Assembly (NCBI GenBank): GCA_041648735.1
Contig: JBAZOO010000003.1
Coordinates: forward strand, 101,237 to 165,236
From: JBAZOO01 sp041648735
Lineage (GTDB): Bacteria > Verrucomicrobiota > Lentisphaeria > Oligosphaerales > CAITYL01
Direction: 5' to 3'
DNA: 64,000 nt
A program made the translations under genes and the position numbers. The first letter of the stretch is position 1. The number at the start of each line of letters is the position of its first letter. The notes under the pieces were generated by a model. That model made no database searches and was not told where the DNA came from. It saw nothing but the letters and a program-made list of their open reading frames with translations. Below are positions 34,294 through 42,800 of the stretch, piece after piece.

Positions 34294-35562
34294 ATGGATT
34301 GCCCCAACTCCCCCACAGACCACCACTCCCCGTGCGTCGCCGCCCCCCTCCCCGGCGAAAACGCGGCGGAGCGTGACGAGGGTATCGCCCTGCGGCAACG
34401 CCGGCTCGGCCGCATCGCCCACAAGATCATCGTCCTCTCCGGCAAGGGCGGCGTCGGCAAGAGCACGATCGGGGTGAACCTGGCCGTGGCCATCGCCATG
34501 GCGGGGCGCCGCGTCGGCTTGCTCGATGTCGACATCCACGGCCCAAGCATCCCGACCATGCTCAACCTCAAGCCCGCCCCCCTGCGGTCGGACGGCCACA
34601 GCCTCCTGCCCGTCGAGATCGGCGGCTTGAAGGTCATGTCCATCGGGTTGCTGCTGGACAATCGCGACGCCCCCGTGATCTGGCGCGGGCCGCGCAAGAC
34701 GGCGATGATCCAGCAATTCCTGCAGGACGTCGAATGGGGCGAGCTCGACTATCTGATCATCGACGCTCCGCCGGGCACCGGCGACGAGCCGCTGTCGGTC
34801 TGCCAGCTCCTGGGCGACGGCGCCCGCGCCGTCATTGTCACCACGCCCCAGGAAGTGGCGGCGGCGGACGTGCGCAAGTCGCTCAACTTCTGCCGGCAGC
34901 TCAACCTGCCGGTCCTCGGCGTGGTCGAGAACATGAGCGGCTTCGCCTGCCCGCACTGCGCCCAGGTGACCGACATCTTCAGCCGCGGCGGCGGCGCGGC
35001 GATCGCCGCAAAGTTCGCCGTGCCGTTCCTCGGGCGCATCCCCATCGACCCCGCCATCGCCATGGCCTGCGACGAGGGCACGCCGTTCATCCACCGCTTT
35101 GCGGACTCCGCAACGGCCAACTGCCTGAAAACGATCATCTCCCCGATCCTGGCACTGACCGACACCGCGCCAACGCCAGAACCGGCCGCCGCACCCGCCC
35201 CCACCCCAACCGAGGCCCCACCCATGAAAATCGCCATCCCCATCGCCAACGGCCGCCTGACCCCGCACTTCGGCCACTGCGCCCAGTTCGCCCTGCTTGA
35301 GGTCGACCCCGCCACCCAGAACCTAATCCAAAAGACGGTCATCGACGCGCCGCCGCACGAGCCGGGACTGCTCCCCCGCTGGCTGGCCGGGCACGGAGTG
35401 GGCGTCATCATTGCCGGCGGCATGGGGCAACGCGCCCAAAGCCTTTTCGCGGAACAGCGGATCATCGTCCGCGTCGGCGCCCCGGCCGAGACCCCGGAAG
35501 CCCTGGCCCTGGCGTTCCTGGACGGCTCCCTGCAAACCGGCGCCAATGCCTGCGACCATTGA
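34294..35562 (+). CDS. Mrp-type iron-sulfur carrier ATPase fused to a NifX-like domain (MrpORP)
   Basis: The 422-residue protein has a Mrp/NBP35 ATPase (Walker A SGKGGVGKST at about 49-58, LLDVDIHGPSIPTML, APPGTGDEPLS, and the cluster-binding CPHC at Cys219/Cys222), an Ala/Pro linker (about 288-310) and a C-terminal NifX-like domain (MKIAIPIANGRLTPHFGHCAQFALLEV, 311-422). The same fusion, named MrpORP in Desulfovibrio, is a partner of the orange protein. Mrp proteins bind and transfer 4Fe-4S clusters. One 13-bp palindrome copy (35100-35112) encodes ADSAT at the end of the ATPase domain. Confidence 0.93.
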   Translation: MDCPNSPTDHHSPCVAAPLPGENAAERDEGIALRQRRLGRIAHKIIVLSGKGGVGKSTIGVNLAVAIAMAGRRVGLLDVDIHGPSIPTMLNLKPAPLRSDGHSLLPVEIGGLKVMSIGLLLDNRDAPVIWRGPRKTAMIQQFLQDVEWGELDYLIIDAPPGTGDEPLSVCQLLGDGARAVIVTTPQEVAAADVRKSLNFCRQLNLPVLGVVENMSGFACPHCAQVTDIFSRGGGAAIAAKFAVPFLGRIPIDPAIAMACDEGTPFIHRFADSATANCLKTIISPILALTDTAPTPEPAAAPAPTPTEAPPMKIAIPIANGRLTPHFGHCAQFALLEVDPATQNLIQKTVIDAPPHEPGLLPRWLAGHGVGVIIAGGMGQRAQSLFAEQRIIVRVGAPAETPEALALAFLDGSLQTGANACDH

Positions 35563-35569
35563 AAGGAAA

Positions 35570-35929
35570 ATGACCATGGCACACCGGATTGACCATGCGC
35601 TGCGGGCGTACCATGCCCGCACCCACAACTGCGCCCAAAGCGTCCTGCGGGCCTTCCAGGAAAGTCATGCCGTGGCCGAATGCCAAATCGCCACCGCCCA
35701 CGGCCACGGTGGCGGAAAGGCGGCGGCTGGCCGCTGCGGCGCGCTGCATTCGGCCTTGGCCTTGACGGCCGCCGAACCGGAGCGGCAGGCGCAGATCCGG
35801 CGCCAGTTCCAGGCCGCCACCGGCAGCGAGGCCTGCCGCGAGATCCGGAGGCTCAAGCAGAAAAGCTGCCGGGACTGCGTCGCGCTCGCCGCCAGCCTGC
35901 TGATCCAGACGGAGAAGGGCGATGCCTGA
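35570..35929 (+). CDS. C-GCAxxG-C-C family protein
   Basis: The 119-residue protein shows the cysteine pattern of the C_GCAxxG_C_C family: HNCAQSVLRAF, GHGGGKAAAGRCGALHSAL, SEACREIRRLKQKSCRDCVALAASLL. These small proteins are thought to bind a redox-active metal or iron-sulfur centre and are often next to redox genes. ATG 35570 follows AAAGGA, seven bases after the MrpORP stop. It is the likely last member of the ORP operon or the join to the thioesterase gene, whose start it overlaps by eight bases. Confidence 0.85.
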   Translation: MTMAHRIDHALRAYHARTHNCAQSVLRAFQESHAVAECQIATAHGHGGGKAAAGRCGALHSALALTAAEPERQAQIRRQFQAATGSEACREIRRLKQKSCRDCVALAASLLIQTEKGDA

Positions 35930-36359
35930 GCCCGTCCCCCGCCCCGCCAGCCATGCCGGCTGCCTGCTCTGCGGCGACCGCGGCCCGGCGGGATTTGGCC
36001 TGCGTTTCGTCGCCCAACCCGATGGCGAAGTCCGCGCCACCCTCGAAGGCCGCGCCGAATGGCAGGGCTACGAAGGCATCCTCCACGGCGGCGTGGCCGC
36101 CGCCCTGCTCGATGCCGCCATGACCCACTGCCTCTTCCAGCACGGCATCGAAGCGGTCACCGGCGAACTCACCGTCCGCTACCGCCATCCCATCCCATGG
36201 AATGCGCGGCTGGAGCTGTCGGCCCGGCTCCAGAAACGCATCCCGCCGCTCTACCTCCTGGTGGCCGAATTGACGGTGGCAGGCAAACCATTGGCCCAGG
36301 CAACCGGCAAGTTCATGCGGCGCCGGCCGCAACTGCCCGACAGCCACCAGCCACCTTGA
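35922..36359 (+). CDS. PaaI-like hotdog-fold thioesterase
   Basis: The 145-residue protein has the 4HBT hotdog fold: an N-terminal CxxC (GCLLCGDRGPAGFGLRF), the active-site stretch GYEGILHGGVAAALLDAAMTHCLF with the HGG motif, and VTGELTVRYRHPIPWNARLELSARL. It should hydrolyse an acyl-CoA thioester in the cytoplasm; the acyl group is unknown. It overlaps the preceding gene by eight bases and may be read through from the ORP operon, though no functional tie is evident. Confidence 0.88.
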   Translation: MPEPVPRPASHAGCLLCGDRGPAGFGLRFVAQPDGEVRATLEGRAEWQGYEGILHGGVAAALLDAAMTHCLFQHGIEAVTGELTVRYRHPIPWNARLELSARLQKRIPPLYLLVAELTVAGKPLAQATGKFMRRRPQLPDSHQPP

Positions 36360-36418
36360 CCCAATGCGGCCGCGGCTGGGCGGGGCCGCCGCCGCGGCCG
36401 CCTGGCCCTGCCCTGGGC

Positions 36419-38362
36419 TCATCCCCCGACACAGGGGCGGCACTCCGCCGCCGTGGCCGCGGCGAACCCGGCGAGCCGCGGGCAGGCGGCGGCGGCGGCG
36501 GCCTCGCCCAGCAGGCCGAGGGCGGGCAGGATGAACGGCCGATACCAGTCGAGGCCATCGCCGCGCCAGAGCTTGCCATAGGCGCCCAGCGCCTGGAGGA
36601 GCCGCTGCACCGCCGCCGCGTGGAAGACCCGCTCCGGCGGCGGCCGGCCACCGAGGGCGGAAGCCTCGTAGAAATACTGCACCCAAAGCCGCCGCCGCCG
36701 TTCCGCCGGATGCGCCAGGTAGGGGTCGTAGAGCAGCGACGCCACATCGTAGGCCGCGCAGCCGAGCCGCATCCCCTGGAAATCGATCAGGTAGGGGCGG
36801 CCGGCGCAGAGCATGATGTTGGCGCTCTGCAAGTCGCGGTGGACCGGCACCAGCGGCTGCTCCAGCAGCAGCGTGCGGAGTCCGCACCATTCGGCGGCCA
36901 CCGCCGGGCTCCACAGCTCCGGCCGCACCAGCAGCCGCTCCAGGATGTGCTCGCGGAAATAGTCGCGCTCCCAATCGTAGAGCCCCTTGGTGAAACCGTT
37001 CTGCAGCGGCAGCTCCTCCAGACGTGCCGCGCGGTCGCCCAGGACATGGAGCCGGGCCACCTGCCGCAGCACGTCGGCCAGGAGCGGTTCCGCCACCGCC
37101 GGGTCGGCAATGCCGGCGAGGTCCGTGCCGCCCAAGTCGGTGGTGACGATCTCGCCCACGTCGCCCAGATGGACTTGCACCTCGGGGATGTTGAGCCCGA
37201 GCCGCTCCAGGAAATCGGCCAGCGCGGCGAAGGCCGCATTCTCCCGCCGCTCCGGCGCATAGGCGCACCAGATCCAGGTCCGCTCGCCGCCATTTTCGGC
37301 GCGGGCCCGCAGCCGGGCATAACGCCGGCCGCTGCCCTGCTTGCGCAGCGGCTCCACGGCCAGCGCGGCCGCCGGCGGCAGCCCAAGGCAGAGCGGCAGC
37401 CGCGGATCCGGCTGGCGCGCCTCCTCCACCGGCGGCGGCGCGACCATCCCCCCGGTGAAGACCGCATCGGCATAAAGCAGCGGCCGCGGCAGCTCGGTGC
37501 CGTCCCAGAGCACGACGTTGTGCAGGTGGGCGCCGGCGGGGACATGCAGCTCCGCGCCAAGCCCGAGCGCACCCGTGCAGCACACGCCCGAGCGTTCCAG
37601 CTCCGCCCGCCGCCGCGCCTGGAGCGCCACCGCCTCCCGCAGGCGCGGCGACCAGCGCAGCCCCCGGTCCGCCACCTCGCCGTGGGCGCGGATGTAGCTC
37701 TCCGGCCGCCCCAGGTCGGACCAGAAGGCCTCCCCCGTGTCCAGCCCCAGCACCGGCAGCCCCGCCGCCGCGGCCGCCGCCAGCGCGGGAACGATCGAAC
37801 AAACCTCCGCCGCCGGCAGGAACTCCAGCACCGGCCGCTCCAAAACATAGACGCCGGCAAAGGTGAACTGCCCCGCCGCCGGCGGCCGGCGGAAGGCCAT
37901 GATCCGCCCGTCGGCGGCCAGCTCGACCGTTTGCGGCCCGCGCCCCGGCACCAGCAGCACGGTGGCGGCCGCGCCCCGCTCGCGGTGGACGCGCAGCAGC
38001 TCCGCCAGATCCACGTCCAGCAGCACGTCCGCGTTGTGCACCAGCACGGTGGACGCCTCCGGGACCAGCGCCAGCCCCCGGCGCAGCCCGCCGCCCGTGT
38101 CCAGCAGCCTTTCCTCCCGCGAGACCCGCACCGGCATCGGCCAGCGCCCCGCGGCCGCCGCGCAGAACACCTCGATTTGATCCGCCTGATGCCAGGCGTT
38201 GACCACCACGGAACGCAAGGCCGGCAGCGCCGCCAGCCGCGCCAACGCCAGCTCCAGCACCGGCACCCCGCAGAACGGCACCAGCGCCTTCGGCCGCACC
38301 AACGTCGCCGGCCGCAGCCGCCGCCCCTCCCCCGCCGCCAAGACAAATCCGGCCACTGCCAT
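36419..38362 (-). CDS. Nucleotidyltransferase - sugar kinase fusion (MurU-AmgK-like)
   Basis: The 647-residue protein joins a sugar-1-phosphate nucleotidyltransferase (about residues 1-230: AGFVLAAGEGRRLRPATLVRPKALVPFCG, VLVHNADVLLDVDLAELL) through a short left-handed-helix-like stretch (LGAELHVPAGAHLHNVVLWDGTELP) to an APH-fold kinase (about 330-620: VPVHRDLQSANIML with the catalytic HRD...N, and LIDFQGMRLG). MurU and AmgK are separate neighbours in Pseudomonas, where they convert recycled MurNAc to UDP-MurNAc without fosfomycin-sensitive MurA. The fusion makes that route likely here, but other hexoses cannot be excluded. A palindrome copy (36874-36886) lies in the kinase part. ATG 38362 starts the first domain. 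Confidence 0.86.
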   Translation of the reverse strand: MAVAGFVLAAGEGRRLRPATLVRPKALVPFCGVPVLELALARLAALPALRSVVVNAWHQADQIEVFCAAAAGRWPMPVRVSREERLLDTGGGLRRGLALVPEASTVLVHNADVLLDVDLAELLRVHRERGAAATVLLVPGRGPQTVELAADGRIMAFRRPPAAGQFTFAGVYVLERPVLEFLPAAEVCSIVPALAAAAAAGLPVLGLDTGEAFWSDLGRPESYIRAHGEVADRGLRWSPRLREAVALQARRRAELERSGVCCTGALGLGAELHVPAGAHLHNVVLWDGTELPRPLLYADAVFTGGMVAPPPVEEARQPDPRLPLCLGLPPAAALAVEPLRKQGSGRRYARLRARAENGGERTWIWCAYAPERRENAAFAALADFLERLGLNIPEVQVHLGDVGEIVTTDLGGTDLAGIADPAVAEPLLADVLRQVARLHVLGDRAARLEELPLQNGFTKGLYDWERDYFREHILERLLVRPELWSPAVAAEWCGLRTLLLEQPLVPVHRDLQSANIMLCAGRPYLIDFQGMRLGCAAYDVASLLYDPYLAHPAERRRRLWVQYFYEASALGGRPPPERVFHAAAVQRLLQALGAYGKLWRGDGLDWYRPFILPALGLLGEAAAAAACPRLAGFAAATAAECRPCVGG

Positions 38363-38673
38363 CTGATGCCCCAACCTTCCGCCATTGCCCACTTGCCAGC
38401 TTCGGCTTTGCCCCCTGGCTGCGGAATCCGCAACGCCAGGTGGCCGGCCGCCCATAACATAGCCGGCGCTGGCCCAACCCGTGGCGGCCGGCAGCGTTGA
38501 GAACGTTGAGGGACAAGGCAAACTCCACCCTCCCAGGTTGTCCGCAAGCTTCGAGCTTCAACCCGGGGGGTGGCGCATTCCGCTGCCGCGGTGTATTTTT
38601 TGGCATCAGCAGCTTGGGATCCCAGCCATCCGGGCCGGCCACCAACCGCCCGGCGAGCGAGGAGGAGAACAGC
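38363..38673. other. Divergent intergenic region, MurU-AmgK-like / FIST
   Basis: About 310 bp with no gene. It contains a near copy of the palindrome with central A (TGCGGAATCCGCA, 38420-38432) and should hold both promoters, but none is convincing. Confidence 0.5.
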
Positions 38674-39834
38674 ATGCGCGCCGCATCGGCAAGCACCATC
38701 ACGGCGGACGGCTACCGGGCCGGGTGTGAACTCGCGGAACCGCTGCGGGCGGCGGCGCCGGAGGTGATCCTGCTCTTCGCCTCCATTGACTACCAGCCGG
38801 AGTTCCCGGACCTGGTGGCGGGACTGACCGAAACCTTGGGGCGGACGGACGTCCTGATCATCGGCGGCACGGGCGACGGGATCTACGAAACGGGGCGGGT
38901 CGCGCACCGCGGGGTCTGCGCGCTGGGGCTGCATTCGGAAGGCAAGCTGCAATGGACGGTCGCCGTCGAAAAGGGGGTTGCGGCCAACTCCTTCGCCGCC
39001 GCCCAGGGCTGTGCGCGGCGGGCGCTGGCCAGCCTCGGGGGCGCCGCCCAGTTCGCGTTCGTGCTGGCCGACGGGGTGAAGGCCGACGGCACGGGGATCG
39101 TGGCCGGCCTCGCCAGCGTCCTGGACATCCCCTTCTTCGGCGGGCTGGCGGGGGACGACCGCAAGTTCGCCCGCAGTTGCCTGGTGGTCGGGGGCGAGGT
39201 CATGGAGGACGCCGTCGCCGTGCTCGCGGCCCGCGGCGAGCTGGCCTTTGCGGTGAACGCCGCCAGCGGCTGGACGCCGGTGGGGCAGGTCGGAAGCCTG
39301 GAGCAATGCAACCACAACCTGATCCAGCGGATTGGCGGCATGACCGCCGAGGAGTTCCTGCGCGAGCAACTGGGGAAGAACCCGAGCGAGGTGGACTTGG
39401 GGATTGTGCCGCTGGCGGTCTACGAGACGGCCGGGGAGGAGCATTTCGCGCTGCGGACGCCGTCGCGCATCGATCCGGCCAGCGGCGCCCTCACCATGTT
39501 TGGCAGCATTCCGGCGGGCGCCCCCGTCCGGGTCTGCACGGCCAGCCGCGCCGAGGTGCTGGCGGGGGTCGAGGCGGCGCTGACGGGCGTCCGGCAGCCG
39601 CCGCTGGCCGCCGCCGCCGCGGTGATTGTGGTCAGTTGCGCCGGGCGCAAATGGCTGCTGGAGGATCAGACGAAAGAGGAGGTCGAGCGGGTCTTCGCGG
39701 CCATCGGCCGGCGGCTCCCCCTGATCGGCTTCCCCTCCTTCGGTGAAATCGGCCCGTTCCGCAAGGCGGACGGTTCCTATACCAGTTGCCGCTTCCACAA
39801 CGTCACCTATGTGGTGTGCCTGCTCGGGACGTAG
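38674..39834 (+). CDS. FIST-domain sensory protein
   Basis: The 386-residue soluble protein has FIST_N (about residues 25-210: EVILLFASIDYQPEFPDLVAGL, VLIIGGTGDGIYETGRV, FFGGLAGDDRKF) and FIST_C (about 220-370: NHNLIQRIGGMTAEEFLREQLG, VIVVSCAGRKWLLEDQTKEEVERVF, LPLIGFPSFGEIGP). FIST domains bind small ligands, possibly amino acids, and pass signals to linked kinases or cyclases. GGAGGAGA precedes ATG 38674. The stop codon is one base before the histidine kinase start, so the pair should form a sensor and output unit. Confidence 0.92.
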   Translation: MRAASASTITADGYRAGCELAEPLRAAAPEVILLFASIDYQPEFPDLVAGLTETLGRTDVLIIGGTGDGIYETGRVAHRGVCALGLHSEGKLQWTVAVEKGVAANSFAAAQGCARRALASLGGAAQFAFVLADGVKADGTGIVAGLASVLDIPFFGGLAGDDRKFARSCLVVGGEVMEDAVAVLAARGELAFAVNAASGWTPVGQVGSLEQCNHNLIQRIGGMTAEEFLREQLGKNPSEVDLGIVPLAVYETAGEEHFALRTPSRIDPASGALTMFGSIPAGAPVRVCTASRAEVLAGVEAALTGVRQPPLAAAAAVIVVSCAGRKWLLEDQTKEEVERVFAAIGRRLPLIGFPSFGEIGPFRKADGSYTSCRFHNVTYVVCLLGT

Positions 39835-39835
39835 C

Positions 39836-41401
39836 ATGGCCGACTATCCATTGCTTTCCCTGGTTGCCGCCGCCCCGCCGGGCTTCCGCCACTGCCCCAG
39901 CCCGGCCCAGGCGGAGGTGCGCCGCGGGATCTTCGCCCTGTTCGCGCCAACGCCCGAAGCCGGGGAGGCGGCGCTCCAGCCCTACCTGGGGAAGATCACG
40001 GGGCTGCTGGTCACCCCCGCCCCAGCCCTGCGCTGGGAACGCCGCCCCTCGGGGCTCCACCATGCCGGCATCCCCCCGGCCTGGGAAGGGCTGATCCCGG
40101 ACATCATCCGGCCGATCCTGGAGTTGCTGGCCCTGGCCCAGGCCCAAACCGACGCGAAGATCGGCATTGAACGCGAACTCCGCCGGGCCGGCGAGGACCG
40201 GCAGCGGCTGGTCAACGAGTTCGCCGCCTTCCGGGAAAGCCTGCTCAAGGAAATCGCCGAACGCCGGGCGGCGGAAGAGGCCCTGCGGGAAAGCGAGGCG
40301 CGCTTCCGCGTCATCTTCGAATCGGTCAACGACGCCATCTTCATCCATGACCCGCAAACTGGCGCCATCCTCGACGTCAATCCGCGGACCTGCGAAATGT
40401 ATGGCTACAGCCGGGACGAGGCGCTGCGGCTGACCGTCGGCGAGATCAGCTCGGGCACCCCGCCCTATACCCAGGAGGACGCCCTCCGCTGGATGCGCCG
40501 CGCGACCCAGGGGCCGCCGCGGCTTTTTGAATGGCGGGCGCGGGACAAGGCGGGGCGCCTCTTCTGGGTGGAAGTCAACATGCGCCAGGCAAACATCGGC
40601 GGCCAGGGGCGGATCCTGGTGACCTTGCGCGACATCACCGCCCGCAAGGAAGCCGAGGCCAAGCTGCGCGACCTGAACCTGGATCTGGAGCGGCGCGTCC
40701 AGGAACGCACCTGCGACCTGGAATCCGCCAACCAGGAACTGGAGGCCTTCGCCTATTCCGCGTCCCATGACCTGCGCACCCCCTTGCAGAGCATTGATGG
40801 CTGGGGCCAGGCCCTGGCCGAAGACTATGGCGACCGGCTGGACAAGACCGGGCTGGGCTATCTCGCCACCATCCGCGGCGAGGCCAAACGCATGCGCCAG
40901 CTCATCGACGCCCTGCTCCAGCTCTCCCGGGTCGCCCGCTCCGAAATGAGCCGGGAACCCGTGGACCTCAGCGCCCTGGCCACCGAGATGGCGGCAACCT
41001 TGCGCCAGCACGACCCCGGCCGGGCGGCGGAGATCGTCATCGCCCCGGGACTCACCGCCCGCGGCGACCCCGTCCTGCTGCGCACCGTCCTGCAGAACCT
41101 CCTGGGCAACGCCTGGAAGTTCACCGCCAAGACGGCCGCCGCCCGCATCGAGTTCGGCCAGGCCCGCCGGGACGACGGCCGGCCGGCCTTCTTCGTCCGC
41201 GACAACGGCGCGGGCTTCGACCGCGCCTTTGCCGCCAAGCTGTTCCTCCCCTTCCAGCGGCTGCATCGCCAGGAGGAGTTCGCCGGCACCGGCATCGGCC
41301 TCTCCCTGGTCAAGCGGATCATCACCCGCCACGGCGGCGAGGTCTGGGCCGAAGGCGAGGTTGGCCAGGGCGCCACTTTCTGGTTCACCTTGGCGGAGTG
41401 A
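39836..41401 (+). CDS. Cytoplasmic PAS-domain sensor histidine kinase
   Basis: The 521-residue protein has an N-terminal region without known domain (1-105), a coiled coil (about 106-155), a PAS domain (about 156-280: RFRVIFESVNDAIFIHDPQTGAILDVN), a second coiled coil, HisKA with phospho-accepting histidine in SASHDLRTPLQS, and HATPase_c with N-box NLLGNAWKF, G1 DNGAGFD and G2 GTGIGLSLVKRII. No transmembrane segment is visible, so the signal probably comes from the FIST protein encoded immediately upstream. No response regulator gene is in the window. Confidence 0.93.
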   Translation: MADYPLLSLVAAAPPGFRHCPSPAQAEVRRGIFALFAPTPEAGEAALQPYLGKITGLLVTPAPALRWERRPSGLHHAGIPPAWEGLIPDIIRPILELLALAQAQTDAKIGIERELRRAGEDRQRLVNEFAAFRESLLKEIAERRAAEEALRESEARFRVIFESVNDAIFIHDPQTGAILDVNPRTCEMYGYSRDEALRLTVGEISSGTPPYTQEDALRWMRRATQGPPRLFEWRARDKAGRLFWVEVNMRQANIGGQGRILVTLRDITARKEAEAKLRDLNLDLERRVQERTCDLESANQELEAFAYSASHDLRTPLQSIDGWGQALAEDYGDRLDKTGLGYLATIRGEAKRMRQLIDALLQLSRVARSEMSREPVDLSALATEMAATLRQHDPGRAAEIVIAPGLTARGDPVLLRTVLQNLLGNAWKFTAKTAAARIEFGQARRDDGRPAFFVRDNGAGFDRAFAAKLFLPFQRLHRQEEFAGTGIGLSLVKRIITRHGGEVWAEGEVGQGATFWFTLAE

Positions 41402-41837
41402 CGGCCGGAGCGCCGCCGGGAAGCGTGGCACAGGCATTCTTGCCTGTGATTTGCCAAACTCCAGGCACAGCCATTCTTGCCTGTGAAGAAGGTGGCACAG
41501 ACATTTTTGTCTGTGCGACCGCGGTGCCTTGGGGGACAGGGTAAACCGCCGCTCTTCCATACGGCCGCCACTCGATCCAAACATCCCTAAAGCAAGTATC
41601 CGTGCTTAAAAAACAAGCTTGCCCTCAATGGCTTGAACTGGCGCCAGCCCCCAAACCCGCACAATCTTTCCCCCAAATCTCCACCAATCCCCACAAAAAG
41701 CCTCCCCCCCCTGTGCGAACCACCGTCCCCACCCGCGCCAAGCCCAGACGTAATTCGTCAGCGCGAGGAAGCATCACCCTTGCCATGACCACTCCAAGTG
41801 ACTACATTGTCGGTGGCCACGATGGAGGATGTCCAGC
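41402..41837. other. Repeat-rich intergenic region before Phd/VapC
   Basis: No gene. It carries three GGCACAG...CTGTG hairpin repeats at 41427-41515; from about 41530 the composition becomes more A+T rich towards the toxin-antitoxin pair, which is also lower in G+C than its neighbours. Confidence 0.6.
41427..41515. repeat. GGCACAGRCATT hairpin repeats, copies 2-4
   Basis: Copies at 41427-41448, 41464-41485 and 41494-41515 share GGCACAG-CATT-TTG-CTGTG, each able to form a small hairpin. With the copy at 10405-10426 they form a family; the flank of copy 2 (GCCGCCGGGAAGCGT) is shared with copy 1. Confidence 0.85.
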
Positions 41838-42065
41838 ATGAAGACGATGGCAATCACGGATTTCAAGGCCCACGCACTTCAGGTGCTTGCTGAGGTTGCG
41901 GAGCACAAGGAAGCGGTTCTCGTTACGAAACACGGAAGGCCTCTTGCCGAAGTCGTGCCGTATACCGAATCGAGGCCTGCCGCCGGACGCCTTGCCGAAG
42001 CGCTCGTGTTTGAGAAAGACATCGTTTCCCCCCTCGGTGCGGGGATGTGGGACGCCGGCAGATGA
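41838..42065 (+). CDS. Phd/YefM-family antitoxin
   Basis: The 75-residue protein has the Phd fold start MKTMAITDFKAHALQVLAEVAEHKEAVLVTKHGRPLAEVVPY and a toxin-binding tail. It would neutralise the downstream PIN toxin and repress the operon. ATG 41838 has GGAGG nine bases upstream; an in-frame ATG at 41829 is too close to that site. Its stop overlaps the toxin start by four bases. The pair is lower in G+C than the flanking genes. Confidence 0.92.
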   Translation: MKTMAITDFKAHALQVLAEVAEHKEAVLVTKHGRPLAEVVPYTESRPAAGRLAEALVFEKDIVSPLGAGMWDAGR

Positions 42066-42460
42066 AGTACCTCCTCGATACGCATGTCTGGGTCTGGTGG
42101 AACATGGAGCCGGGGAAGCTCTCGCGCAAGGCGCGATCCGTGATCGAGAAGGCCGACAGCTATTCCGAGATTCTTCTTTCCGCGATTTCGCCGTGGGAGT
42201 TCTGCAAGCTGATCGAGAAAAAACGGCTTGGCATTTCTTGTGGCGCAGAGGAGTGGATGTCTCAAGCCCTGCAAATGCCAAAGCTCCGACTTGTACCCCT
42301 GACGCCGGCCCTCGTTTACCGGTCGACCATCCTGCCACCGCCGTTCCACGACGATCCCGCTGACCAGATCATCGTGGCGACTGCCCGAGAGGAAAACGCG
42401 ACGATCATATCCAAGGACATGCTCATCAGGGAGTACCAGCATGTCAGGACGGTTTGGTGA
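42062..42460 (+). CDS. VapC-type PIN-domain toxin
   Basis: The 132-residue PIN-domain ribonuclease shows the acidic catalytic residues: MKYLLDTHVWVWW (Asp6), the Glu in SPWEFCKL, and the later aspartates in DDPADQIIVATA. Together with the Phd antitoxin it forms a type II toxin-antitoxin module. VapC toxins cleave tRNA or rRNA when free. A 127-bp repeat begins eight bases after its stop codon, and the same repeat also follows the other toxin-antitoxin pair in this window. Confidence 0.93.
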   Translation: MKYLLDTHVWVWWNMEPGKLSRKARSVIEKADSYSEILLSAISPWEFCKLIEKKRLGISCGAEEWMSQALQMPKLRLVPLTPALVYRSTILPPPFHDDPADQIIVATAREENATIISKDMLIREYQHVRTVW

Positions 42461-42468
42461 AGACGCAG

Positions 42469-42595
42469 GTAAGCGTCGCTGCTAACCCATGTTGCCCGCG
42501 GGGGCGGGCGGCGGGATAGTAGGAGCCAGCCACGGCAGCCGGTGCCGGAGCTGGCTCTTTGACATTCCGGGCGGGATTCAGGCCGGCGCGGCGGC
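42469..42595 (+). repeat. TA-linked hairpin repeat, copy A
   Basis: About 127 bp matching 62940-63067 (reverse strand) with three substitutions and one single-base gap. Within it are three potential hairpins: AGCGTCGCT, GCCCGC/GCGGGC, and a longer one with GAGCCAGC/GCTGGCTC and CGGCA/TGCCG arms. It starts eight bases after the vapC stop, in the same direction. Confidence 0.92.
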
Positions 42596-42602
42596 AGGGG
42601 CG

Positions 42603-42800
42603 TCAGCGGTCCTGGCGGCGGGCCAGACGGTGGGGGAGGAGTTCGGCGCCGCGGCTGGCGGGATGGCCCTGGATGCGGGCGAGGACGTCGGCGAGGTACT
42701 CGTAGGGGGCGGCGCCGATGGCGGACTTGGGCAGGACTTCATTGCGGTCCAGGGCATTCCTGGCGCGGGCGAGCATGCCATCTCGAAGGCGACCATGGCC
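42603..42800 (-). pseudogene. Remnant of an IS66-like transposase gene
   Basis: The minus-strand frame ending at 42603 reads ARNALDRNEVLPKSAIGAAPYEYLADVLARIQGHPASRGAELLPHRLARRQDR, which resembles joined pieces of the IS66 TnpC C-terminal region (LPKSxIG and the WAYLxDVLxRIxxHP...LLPxxW end) with the sequence between them lost. No complete transposase, terminal repeats or accessory genes are seen. The assignment rests on short motifs. Confidence 0.5.

Noticed and set aside
32078..35562. Nitrogenase cofactor biosynthesis cluster
   Set aside because: NifX-like domains are present but no nifHDK, nifE, nifN or nifB; the set matches ORP/Mrp clusters instead.
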